DNA of 23,994 nucleotides from Clostridiales bacterium (GTDB lineage: Bacteria > Bacillota > Clostridia > Oscillospirales > Butyricicoccaceae): the NCBI GenBank assembly GCA_019418305.1, contig DYCA01000023.1, positions 1-23,994 on the forward strand, written 5' to 3'. The translations under genes and the position numbers were made by a program. The notes below the pieces were generated by a model. That model ran no database searches and had not been told where the DNA came from. It saw only the letters and a list, made by a program, of their open reading frames with translations. Below, in pieces: positions 15,206 to 23,594 of the stretch. Numbering within the stretch: the first letter of the stretch is position 1; each line of letters begins with the position of its first letter.

Positions 15206-17505
15206 TGGCGGAAACAAATTTTCGCGTGGTGAACAAGGCCGTGCGCAAAAAGGACGCGATGCAGCTGCTGCTGGGCAAGCCGGCCTATGTGGACGACGTG
15301 ACCCCGCATGACTGTCTGGTGGTCAAGGTGCTGCGCTCTCCGCACGCACACGCGCTGATTGAGGAAATTAACACGGATATTGCGCGCAAAGTGCCGGGCA
15401 TCGAGTGTATTTTCACCTATAAGGATGTTCCACAGAAGCGGTTTACCATGGCGGGACAGACCTTCCCCGAGCCGTCGCCCTACGACCGGCTGATTCTCGA
15501 TCAGCGCGTGCGCTTTGTGGGTGACGCGGTGGCTATCGTCGCGGGCGAAACCGAAAAGGCGGTCGATAAGGCGTTAAAGCTCATCAAAGTGAAATATCAG
15601 GTGCTCGAACCGGTGCTGGATTTCCATACGGCGAAGGATAACAAGGTTCTGGTGCATCCCGAGGACAACTGGCGTTCGCTCTGCCCGGTCGGTGCGGACA
15701 ACCAGCGCAACCTGTGCGCGAGCGACGCTTGCGGCGACGGCGACGTGGATGCGGTGCTGGCCGACTGTGATGAGGTCGTCGAGCACACCTATCACACCAA
15801 GGCCTGCCAGCAGGCGATGATGGAGACCTTCCGCACCTATACCGAGATGGACCACTACGGACGGCTGCACATCATTTCCTCGACGCAGATTGTGTTCCAT
15901 GTGCGCCGCATCATTGCAAATGCGCTGGACATTCCGAAGAGCAAGATTCACGTCGAAAAGCCGCGCATCGGCGGCGGCTTCGGCGCAAAGCAGTCGGTCG
16001 TGGCTGAGGTGTATCCCGCGCTGGTGACATGGAAAACCGGCAAGGCGGCCAAGATGATCTATACCCGCGAGGAATGCCAGATTGCAGGTTCGCCGCGGCA
16101 CGAAATGGAAGTGCATGTGCGTGTCGGTGCAAATAAGGACGGCGTCATCCGCGCAATTGACGTATATACGCTGTCCAACACGGGCGCGTTCGGGGAACAC
16201 GGCCCGACAACGGTCGGCCTGTCCGGTCACAAGTCGATTCCGCTTTACACGGGTAATCTGGAGGCGTTCCGCTTTGCGTACGACGTGGTGTACACCAATG
16301 TGCAGGCTGCGGGCGCGTATCGCGGTTACGGCGCAACGCAGGGCATTTTCGCGGTCGAAAGCGCGGTCAGCGAACTGGCCGACCGGCTCGGCATTGACCC
16401 GGTCGCCATCCGCGAGCGCAACATGGTGCGCGAGGGCCAGATTATGACCGCATATTATAATGAGCAGGCGAACGCCTGCGCGCTCGACCGCTGTATGGCA
16501 CGCTGTAAGGAGCTGTTTGGCTGGGATGAGAAATATCCCGTGCGCGACATGGGAAATGGAAAGGTGCGCACCGCGGGCGTGGCGATGGCGATGCAAGGCT
16601 CGGGCATTTCGGGCGTGGACGTTGGTTCCGCGACCATCAAGCTGAGCGATGAGGGCTTCTATAATCTGTTGATTGGCGCGGCGGATATGGGCACGGGCTG
16701 CGACACCATTCTGGCGCAGATGGCGGCCGAATGTCTGGATTGCTCGGTGGATGATATCGCGGTGTTCGGCGCGGATTCGGACGCGTCGCCGTATGATTCC
16801 GGCTCGTATGCGTCCTCGACGACCTATGTCACCGGCAAGGCGGTCGAAAAGGCGTGCGCGCAGCTCAAAGAGAATCTGTGCAAGGTTGCGGCGGACATGC
16901 TGAACTGCGGCACGGATGAGGTCGAATTTGCGGGCCGTACGGTCAAAAAGCTCGACGGCACGGGCGAGGTTTCGCTGTTTGACATTGCGACCAAGTCGAT
17001 GTGCGGCAATGAGACCGCCGTGCAGGCGACCGCTTCGCATTCGTCGCCCGTCTCACCTCCGCCGTTCATGGTCGGTATGGTCGAGATTGAGCTGGATAAG
17101 GAAACCGGACAGGTCGACGTGGTGGATTACGTCGCGGTCGTGGACTGCGGCACGCCGGTCAATCCGGCGCTGGCCCGTGTGCAGACCGAGGGCGGTCTGG
17201 TACAGGGCATCGGCATGGCCCTTTTCGAGGATGTGACCTACGAGCCGACCGGACGCATCGTGGAAAACTCCTTCATGCAGTACAAAATTCCGACGCGGCT
17301 GGATATGGGCAAGCTGCGGGTGGAATTTGAGTCGAGCTATGAGCAGAGCGGCCCGTTCGGCGCAAAATCGATTGGTGAAATCGTCATCAACACACCCTCG
17401 CCCGCGCTGGCGCATGCCATCGCGCACGCGACCGGCGTTTGGCACCGTGAGTTGCCGATCACACCGGAAAAGGTGCTCTGGGGCATTCGGAAGGGACAGG
17501 AATGA
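15202..17505 (+). CDS. xdhA: Xanthine-dehydrogenase-type molybdopterin-binding catalytic subunit
   Basis: The large subunit of the hydroxylase inserts water-derived oxygen into a heteroaromatic carbon, probably of hypoxanthine or xanthine. Of 767 residues, the N-terminal a/b hammerhead domain spans about 20-130. Molybdopterin-contact motifs follow: RIGGGFGAKQ (255-264), GAYRGYGATQ (371-380, the Arg-containing substrate loop) and GPFGAKSIGE with the expected catalytic Glu at 726. ATG at 15202 overlaps the previous stop, and a second ATG at 15205 is equally possible and better spaced from AAGGGGG. Purine specificity is inferred from the xpt-permease neighbours; related enzymes act on nicotinate, aldehydes or other heterocycles. 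A 4-nt overlap joins it to the mocA-like gene. Confidence 0.9.
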   Translation: MMAETNFRVVNKAVRKKDAMQLLLGKPAYVDDVTPHDCLVVKVLRSPHAHALIEEINTDIARKVPGIECIFTYKDVPQKRFTMAGQTFPEPSPYDRLILDQRVRFVGDAVAIVAGETEKAVDKALKLIKVKYQVLEPVLDFHTAKDNKVLVHPEDNWRSLCPVGADNQRNLCASDACGDGDVDAVLADCDEVVEHTYHTKACQQAMMETFRTYTEMDHYGRLHIISSTQIVFHVRRIIANALDIPKSKIHVEKPRIGGGFGAKQSVVAEVYPALVTWKTGKAAKMIYTREECQIAGSPRHEMEVHVRVGANKDGVIRAIDVYTLSNTGAFGEHGPTTVGLSGHKSIPLYTGNLEAFRFAYDVVYTNVQAAGAYRGYGATQGIFAVESAVSELADRLGIDPVAIRERNMVREGQIMTAYYNEQANACALDRCMARCKELFGWDEKYPVRDMGNGKVRTAGVAMAMQGSGISGVDVGSATIKLSDEGFYNLLIGAADMGTGCDTILAQMAAECLDCSVDDIAVFGADSDASPYDSGSYASSTTYVTGKAVEKACAQLKENLCKVAADMLNCGTDEVEFAGRTVKKLDGTGEVSLFDIATKSMCGNETAVQATASHSSPVSPPPFMVGMVEIELDKETGQVDVVDYVAVVDCGTPVNPALARVQTEGGLVQGIGMALFEDVTYEPTGRIVENSFMQYKIPTRLDMGKLRVEFESSYEQSGPFGAKSIGEIVINTPSPALAHAIAHATGVWHRELPITPEKVLWGIRKGQE

Positions 17506-18071
17506 AGCACATTCTGTTTTTAGCGTCGGGCAACAGCCGGCGTTTCGGAGAAAATAAGCTGTTGCATGTGCTGGACGGCAAGCCGCTTTACCGGCATGGG
17601 CTGGACATGCTGGCAGAACTGACGCGCGGGCGGGAGGACTGCACGTTGACCGTGGTTTCCCGCTATGCGGCGGTGCGCACGGGCGCGGAGGCGCTCGGTG
17701 TTCACGCGGTGGACAGTCCGGAGAGCGAAAAGGGCCTGACCTACACCATCCGCGCGGGGCTGGATGCGCTCGACTTGCAGGACGAAGATTTTGTGGTGTT
17801 CGTTGTGGCCGACCAGCCGTATCTGACCGCTGAGACGGTCGCGCGGCTGCTGGATGCAGCGGGTCCCGGCGTGCGCATGGCGCGCGTGGTATTTGGAGAG
17901 CGGCGCGGCAATCCCAACCTGTTTTGCGCGGCGCTGGCATCCGAATTGCGCGCGCTCGAGGGCGACGAGGGCGGCCGGGAACTGCTGCGCGGCGCGGACT
18001 GCGTGCTGGTGCAGGCAGGGAGCGAGCGGGAGCTGTACGACGTGGATGCATGGTCGGATTTGGACCAATAA
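17502..18071 (+). CDS. mocA: MocA-like molybdenum cofactor nucleotidyltransferase
   Basis: The 189-residue protein belongs to the MobA/MocA NTP-transferase family, which attaches CMP or GMP to molybdopterin. The N-terminal nucleotide loop reads LFLASGNSRRFGENKLL, close to the LAAGxSxRxGxxK consensus. The metal-site segment VVFVVADQPYLT matches the D-Q-P motif of MocA-type enzymes. As the last gene of the operon, overlapping the catalytic subunit by 4 nt, it should supply the dinucleotide cofactor for this hydroxylase. Cytidylyl specificity is inferred from the operon. Other molybdopterin synthesis genes are not in the element and must be provided by the host. Confidence 0.88.
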   Translation: MKHILFLASGNSRRFGENKLLHVLDGKPLYRHGLDMLAELTRGREDCTLTVVSRYAAVRTGAEALGVHAVDSPESEKGLTYTIRAGLDALDLQDEDFVVFVVADQPYLTAETVARLLDAAGPGVRMARVVFGERRGNPNLFCAALASELRALEGDEGGRELLRGADCVLVQAGSERELYDVDAWSDLDQ

Positions 18072-18079
18072 AATAAACG

Positions 18080-18120
18080 GGACTGCCGCGGAAGGGGGAC
18101 TTCTGCGGTAGTCCTTTTTT
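18080..18120 (+). terminator. Terminator of the molybdenum hydroxylase operon
   Basis: A 15-bp stem with two G-T pairs (18080-18094 with 18100-18114) has a GGGGA loop and is followed by TTTTTT. Confidence 0.9.
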
Positions 18121-18135
18121 GCAGTGATTGTCATA

Positions 18136-19695
18136 TCAATCGCCGTATGGCGCGCGGAAAACCACTTGGATGGTATCCTCTTCGACCAGCACCTGTTCGA
18201 TGGCGGCTTTGGCAATCTGTTTTTTCTCTGCGATGGTGTAGGTCGGCCACTCGTCCAGTACGGCGGAAAAGAATGGCTCGAGGTCGGGGGGCTGATTTTG
18301 ATAAAGTAATGCGTCGCGCTGCGTCTTGCAGGTGCGCAATTCGTCATTTTCCTCATGAATTTGCGCGGAGATAATATGTATGACATCGGTTTCATGGATG
18401 TGAGCGAGGTTTTGCGTCAGCTGTCGGATGGTCTGCTCATGTTGGGCGATGACGATTTCCAGTCGATTGACCTGTGTGCTGCGCCGCTGCGGTGCCTGAA
18501 GCGGTATCGCGCGGTAGCTTCGCAGAAAGTGCAGCAGCCGGGCCTCCACCGCGCCCTCGATTTGCTCCAGCGTCACCGTTTTGCTGCGGCCGGGGCAGAC
18601 CGCGCTGCCGCGCTTGCGCCCGCCGCAGTTGATATAGTGTCCGCGCATGCCGCCGGGTTTGTTGACGACCGTGATGGCGTATCCGCATTTTGCGCACTTC
18701 ATCAGGCCGGAAAGCCAGCTGTGCGAACCTGAACCGCTGCTTTTGAGCGCCCGGTTCCGGTCAAGCTTGTGCTGTACGTCCAGCCAGAGCATAGCGTCGA
18801 CAAGACCCTCGTGCGGGGCAAGCGTGATGCAGCAGGCTGATAAATCGGTGAATTTGCGTCCGGTCGGCGGCTGTCCGGACGATGCGGCCGCGCGCGGTGC
18901 ATAGCAATAGCAGCCGCGCCGTTGGTCGTAGGACTCGATCGGGTCGTTCATGGTTGCGCCCTTGCCTTGCAGGTAGCGGTAGACCGCCGCATCCGCCCGC
19001 ACAAACGCGGGATTGCGCAGCAGACGGCCGAGCGGGAGTGTCGACCAGCTGCCGTCGCGCGCGGTGCGGTGTCCGTTGGCGTTGAGCCATCGAACCAGCG
19101 AGCCGAGCGTTTCGCCGTCCTGTGCGTAACGCGTATATAGTTCGGCCATCAGTGCGGCCTGCTCGGGGTGGGGAACATAACAGGCGGTATGTTTGCTCTC
19201 GATAAGCGTTTGCCCCTTGGCAAAGCCGAACGGCGGGCGGCCGCCCAGATACATGCCGGGTTTTGCGCGGGCATAGTAGTTGTCGGTGACGCGTCGCTGG
19301 ATGGTTTCGCGCTCAAACTGCGCGAACACCATCATAATCTGCGCCATGACCGTACCCGAGGGGCTGTCGTCCAGCGTGATACCTTCGGTGACCGACTGAA
19401 AATGCACGCCCTTGGCAGACAGGCGGCTGCACAGACCGGTAAAATCGTGGACCGAACGGCTGATACGGTCGAGCCGGTAGACCAGAATTTTGTCGATGAA
19501 CCCAGCTTCCGCGTCGGCCAGCAGCTGTTGCAGGGCCGGACGGTCAATATTCTTGCCGGAAAAGCCCTTATCGGTGTAGACCTTGCAGGTTTCCAGTTCG
19601 CGCGCAGTCAGTGCGTCGCGGCAGAGCTGCGCCTGCTGTTCGACCGAAATGCTGTCCGCCCGTTCGACCGACTGACGGGTGTAGACGGCCACCAT
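18136..19695 (-). CDS. Large serine recombinase (integrase of the element)
   Basis: This 519-residue protein catalyses attP x attB integration. The resolvase domain (about 1-140) has the catalytic Ser9 in YTRQSVERADSISVEQQ, and the conserved YRLDRISRS and GTVMAQIMMVFAQFERE segments. A recombinase domain (about 150-290) follows, then a zinc ribbon with C334, C337, C357 and C367. A coiled coil (about 405-465), the part that controls integration versus excision, precedes the C-terminal tail. The architecture resembles TnpX/TndX-like clostridial recombinases, several of which use a GA core; the core here is also GA/TC. The start has AAAGGAGG 7 nt upstream. A 37-codon ORF lies 43 nt upstream on the same strand. 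All catalytic residues look intact, so excision may still be possible. Confidence 0.95.
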   Translation of the reverse strand: MVAVYTRQSVERADSISVEQQAQLCRDALTARELETCKVYTDKGFSGKNIDRPALQQLLADAEAGFIDKILVYRLDRISRSVHDFTGLCSRLSAKGVHFQSVTEGITLDDSPSGTVMAQIMMVFAQFERETIQRRVTDNYYARAKPGMYLGGRPPFGFAKGQTLIESKHTACYVPHPEQAALMAELYTRYAQDGETLGSLVRWLNANGHRTARDGSWSTLPLGRLLRNPAFVRADAAVYRYLQGKGATMNDPIESYDQRRGCYCYAPRAAASSGQPPTGRKFTDLSACCITLAPHEGLVDAMLWLDVQHKLDRNRALKSSGSGSHSWLSGLMKCAKCGYAITVVNKPGGMRGHYINCGGRKRGSAVCPGRSKTVTLEQIEGAVEARLLHFLRSYRAIPLQAPQRRSTQVNRLEIVIAQHEQTIRQLTQNLAHIHETDVIHIISAQIHEENDELRTCKTQRDALLYQNQPPDLEPFFSAVLDEWPTYTIAEKKQIAKAAIEQVLVEEDTIQVVFRAPYGD

Positions 19696-19738
19696 GCATT
19701 TTCCTCCTTTCCTGTGGTATGTGCGCGGTCATGAACGG

Positions 19739-19852
19739 TTATTTATCGGGCAGCGGGCGGTCAAATCCCTGACGGATGCGCGCAATCTGCGCTTTGAGCG
19801 CACCCGGCGTCAGCGCGGTGCCGCCGGTGGAAACGGTTGCCGTTGTGGTCAT
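19739..19852 (-). CDS. 37-aa ORF upstream of the recombinase
   Basis: This is a tiny reading frame not related to anything I recognise. The product starts MTTTATVSTGGTALTPG and ends with QGFDRPLPDK; the middle, ALKAQIARIRQ, could form a short basic helix. It is supported as a gene by GGGAGGC 10 nt before the ATG, by codon composition like its neighbours, and by its position 43 nt ahead of the recombinase start on the same strand, suggesting an operon. Small proteins beside large serine integrases sometimes act as recombination directionality factors, so this is a candidate for that role or for regulation of the recombinase. That is inference from position only. Confidence 0.5.
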   Translation of the reverse strand: MTTTATVSTGGTALTPGALKAQIARIRQGFDRPLPDK

Positions 19853-20013
19853 CGAAAAGATGCCTCCCTTATTGTGGAAAATAGAAAAATAAACCGTCGA
19901 TTGCTCTGGTATTTTTATACTGGTTTGATATAATACAGGATATAGGCCGATGCAGAACCGGTTGTGGGGAAACGGGTTTACGTCCCGTGTATGGTTTGGG
20001 AAAGCGGTGCGCT

Positions 20014-20625
20014 ATGAAAGAGCGAGTCAAAAACGGAAGTCTGTTTGTGTTGGCAATCATAGGGATTTTGCTGATTGCTTTCTCCCTCTATGGGTTGTTT
20101 TCGCAGCTTTGGGCGAAATGGAACGATGGCGGAAAAGATGAGACCGTGCAAACGGAAACCGTGCAGGAAGAGGTATTGCCGGACGAAGAAATGCAGGCGC
20201 AGCCAATTGCGCCGACAGACAGCGCCGATGTGTCGGTGCCGGAGGAGGAGCTGTACCAGCCGGGGGACAATCCGGATATTGACGCGGCGATACGTGAGGA
20301 ACTGAACCGCATTCTGAACGAAACCGCTTTTTCCTACCATAATGATACGGGCAGGAACAAGGGATATGCGGGTGAACACCGCGCCAGCTTCACCAATCAG
20401 ACCGATGTGGATTTCGGTATGATACAGCTGGAGATTTCATTATATAAACTGGACAATCCGCGGCAGTACGGGGATGATGCGACCATTCCGGACGAGCCGC
20501 TGGAGGTACATAACGCCTATGTCGGGCCGCTGGCCGCGGGAGAGACCGTTCCCCTCTCCTTTACATCGGACACGGATGACTATAACTACTTTCTGTTCGG
20601 TTACGGTTATACCTTGGAGGAGTAG
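20014..20625 (+). CDS. Membrane-anchored protein of unknown function, element cargo (203 aa)
   Basis: The protein has a basic N-terminus, one transmembrane segment (about residues 7-28, SLFVLAIIGILLIAFSLYG), an acidic Glu/Pro/Val-rich linker (about 45-90) and a C-terminal domain (about 110-203) exposed outside. The domain includes ASFTNQTDVDFGMIQLEISLYK and GPLAAGETVPLSFT, which resemble FxLYD/DUF4352-like beta-sandwich domains of Gram-positive surface proteins. The start at 20014 is preferred over 19987 because a GGGAAAGCGG-type site precedes it. It ends about 50 nt from the right end of the element. A TATAAT at 19929-19934 may belong to its promoter, but no convincing -35 box is seen. Function unknown. 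Confidence 0.7.
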   Translation: MKERVKNGSLFVLAIIGILLIAFSLYGLFSQLWAKWNDGGKDETVQTETVQEEVLPDEEMQAQPIAPTDSADVSVPEEELYQPGDNPDIDAAIREELNRILNETAFSYHNDTGRNKGYAGEHRASFTNQTDVDFGMIQLEISLYKLDNPRQYGDDATIPDEPLEVHNAYVGPLAAGETVPLSFTSDTDDYNYFLFGYGYTLEE

Positions 20626-22070
20626 ACGGGAGCGGAGGACTCTAAGCTGCGGTATCCCTGTGTAACGCTTCCTTCGAGCAGGGTCGCCATAAACCAGTCC
20701 AGATTGAGCACGAACATTTCACGCATGCGCGCATCCTTTTTGCTGTCGGTCGGCAGCTTTTCCGCGCGGCGGCAGGTGGCAAGATAATGCTCGCGGACAA
20801 ATTCCGCGCCGTTTTGCACGATGCCGGGCGCAAGCAGGCCGAGCCGCAAATCGACCGAGCGCGACCACGGGAAGGTGTCTTCGAACAGGATTTCCTCCCG
20901 GTGGTACCACGGATAGCCGCCGAATAGCTCGTCGGCGCACTCGCCGGACAGGCACACGGTTGTGCCGCCGTTCTTGACCGCCGCGCAGAACAGCAGCAGC
21001 GAGGAGTCCACGTCCGCCATGCCGGGCAGGTCGCGCGCGTCGGTCGCGGGCAGCAGTGCGGCGCACAGGGCGTCCGGCTCGATGACGACGTTGTGATGCT
21101 TTGTTCCGAGCGCATCGACCATCATCTGAATGAATTCGTTATCGCTGTTGGGCTGGAAGCTGTTTTTGGTAAAATATTTGTCGTTGTCGCGGTAGTCAAC
21201 CGACCAGGTGTGCAGTGTTTCGCCGCGCGCGGCATAGGTTTTGGCGGCCAGCATGGACAGAATGGACGAATCCAGCCCGCCGGAAAGAAAGCAGGCGAGC
21301 GGGACGTCGGACACCAGCTGCCGCTGTGCCGCGTCGCAGATGAGCTCGTGCGTGCGCGCAATGGTGGTTTCCAGATCGTCCGGGTGCTCATGCGCCTCCA
21401 GCTTCCAGTAGGTGCAGTCGGCATAGCCCTCGGGCGTGAACACGGCGTAATGCCCGGGCAGCAGGGAGTCGATCTGCCGGAATACGCCGGACGCGGGTGG
21501 GCGCGCAGGACCGAGCAGCAGTACGGCGCGCAGACCGTCCTCGTCTACCTCTGGCTCAACTGCCGGATGGCACAACACCGTGCCGATGGTCGAGCCGAAC
21601 ACGATACCGTCCTGCAGGCGCGCGACAAACAGGGGCTTAACGCCCAGGCGGTCGCGGCACAACACGAGCCGCCGTTCTTTCTTCTGCCAGATGGCGAACG
21701 CGAAAATGCCGTTGAGACGCTCGAACGCATCCGTGTCCCATTCGAGAAAGGCGTGCAGCAGTACCTCGGTGTCCGAATGACCGCGGAACGTGTGCCCGCG
21801 TGCAAGTAGGTCTTTCCGTATTTCTTTGGTATTATATAACTCTCCGTTATATACCAGTATCGTATTTCCGTCGGGTGCATACATGGGCTGCGAACCGCCG
21901 TCCGGGTCAATGACGATAAGGCGCCGGTGGACGAGTACCGCGTCCGCGTCCTGATAGTCGCCCGCCGCATCCGGGCCGCGCGGCGTCAGGTTGCGCTGCA
22001 TGCGTTCTGCCGCTGCGGCATAGCGGCGCGCGTCATGTTCATAATCGACAAAGCCGCCGATTCCACACAT
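20607..22070 (-). pseudogene. asnB: asnB 5' fragment (glutaminase plus PP-loop part)
   Basis: This is the N-terminal part of glutamine-dependent asparagine synthetase. Cys2 (MCGIGGF) is the amidotransferase nucleophile. Conserved YNGELYN and GHSDTEVLLHAF line the glutamine site, and FLSGGLDSSI (261-270) is the PP-loop that binds ATP in the synthetase domain. True AsnB sequence stops at Leu465. The last 22 codons, ending PVYSSKV, are read from the element and are unrelated. The C-terminal ~143 residues are at 9441-9873. The fragment could still be expressed and act as a glutaminase, but it lacks part of the synthetase active site. The start has AAGGAGG 9 nt upstream; I did not find a convincing promoter. 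Confidence 0.92.
20650..20688. other. Right attachment junction of the element
   Basis: It reads the arm CGGTATCCCTGTGTAACGCT (20650-20669), spacer TCCT, then TC (20674-20675), then asnB sequence. The arm is the inverted partner of 9880-9899, and both are 4 nt from the TC. On the asnB strand the host codon before the joint is Leu465. Confidence 0.82.
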
Positions 22071-22266
22071 AGACGTTTCCTCCTTATATAATGGCCTTCT
22101 CTGCTTCTTATGCGGAAGCGGCGCGGAATATGTGAAAAACCACTCAGATAGGGCGTAGGATACCGGTCATGCATATACAAAATGCAAACAAAAGCCGGGA
22201 TTCCACACAGGGTAAAAATACGAGGATGCAATGGAAAAAAACGGGTCGAAAATCTCACGCAAAAGT

Positions 22267-22284
22267 GTGTTAAATCCTTGACAT
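22267..22284 (+). promoter_or_regulatory. Possible Rex operator overlapping the bcd promoter
   Basis: GTGTTAA-N4-TTGACAT matches the Rex consensus TTGTTAA-N4-TTAACAA at 11 of 14 fixed positions and covers the -35 box. Rex, an NADH-sensing repressor, controls butyrate-pathway genes in clostridia. Because the -35 box itself supplies part of the match, the call is tentative. Confidence 0.4.
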
Positions 22285-22305
22285 ATTCCCGGCAAACGAT
22301 ATAAT
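22278..22305 (+). promoter_or_regulatory. Promoter of the bcd-etfB operon
   Basis: A consensus TTGACA (22278-22283) and TATAAT (22300-22305) are separated by 16 nt. The leader to the bcd start is about 110 nt. Strong boxes fit a highly expressed energy-metabolism operon. Confidence 0.85.
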
Positions 22306-22421
22306 AGAAATAGACATGCTCCAAAGTAGGGTGTTGGCTTAGGACACGGCACTGCGGCCCATGGGCATCGGGTGCTGTGTTTTTCTGTACACCCGCGAAT
22401 ATTTTTTGGGAGGTATATGGC

Positions 22422-23573
<1,152 letters not shown>

Positions 23574-23594
23574 GTAAAGGAGGAAAACTGAACT

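Larger units (their letters stand above)
9874..20675. mobile_element. 10.8-kb serine-recombinase integrative element inserted in asnB
   Basis: The segment splits asnB and is flanked by a repeated TC dinucleotide (9874-9875 and 20674-20675). Just inside each end lies a 20-nt arm (9880-9899, and the inverse at 20650-20669). Each arm starts exactly 4 nt from the TC, and they match at 16 of 20 positions. This is the geometry expected when a large serine integrase recombines a symmetric attP with an attB. One copy of the dinucleotide plus the segment is 10,800 bp. It carries a 519-residue large serine recombinase, purine uptake/salvage/oxidation genes, a MATE exporter and two unknown ORFs. No conjugation, relaxase, phage or replication gene is seen. 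Cargo base composition resembles the host, so it probably came from a related organism. Confidence 0.88.

Noticed and set aside
13874..15217. Long minus-strand ORF of 447 codons opposite the FAD and iron-sulphur subunits, and a similar one at 15574-17040
   Set aside because: Low-complexity His/Arg-rich translations without ribosome sites, opposite genes with intact cofactor motifs.
9876..20675. Conjugative transposon or prophage
   Set aside because: No relaxase, coupling ATPase, type IV secretion, capsid, terminase or lysis genes occur in the segment; only a recombinase and metabolic cargo.
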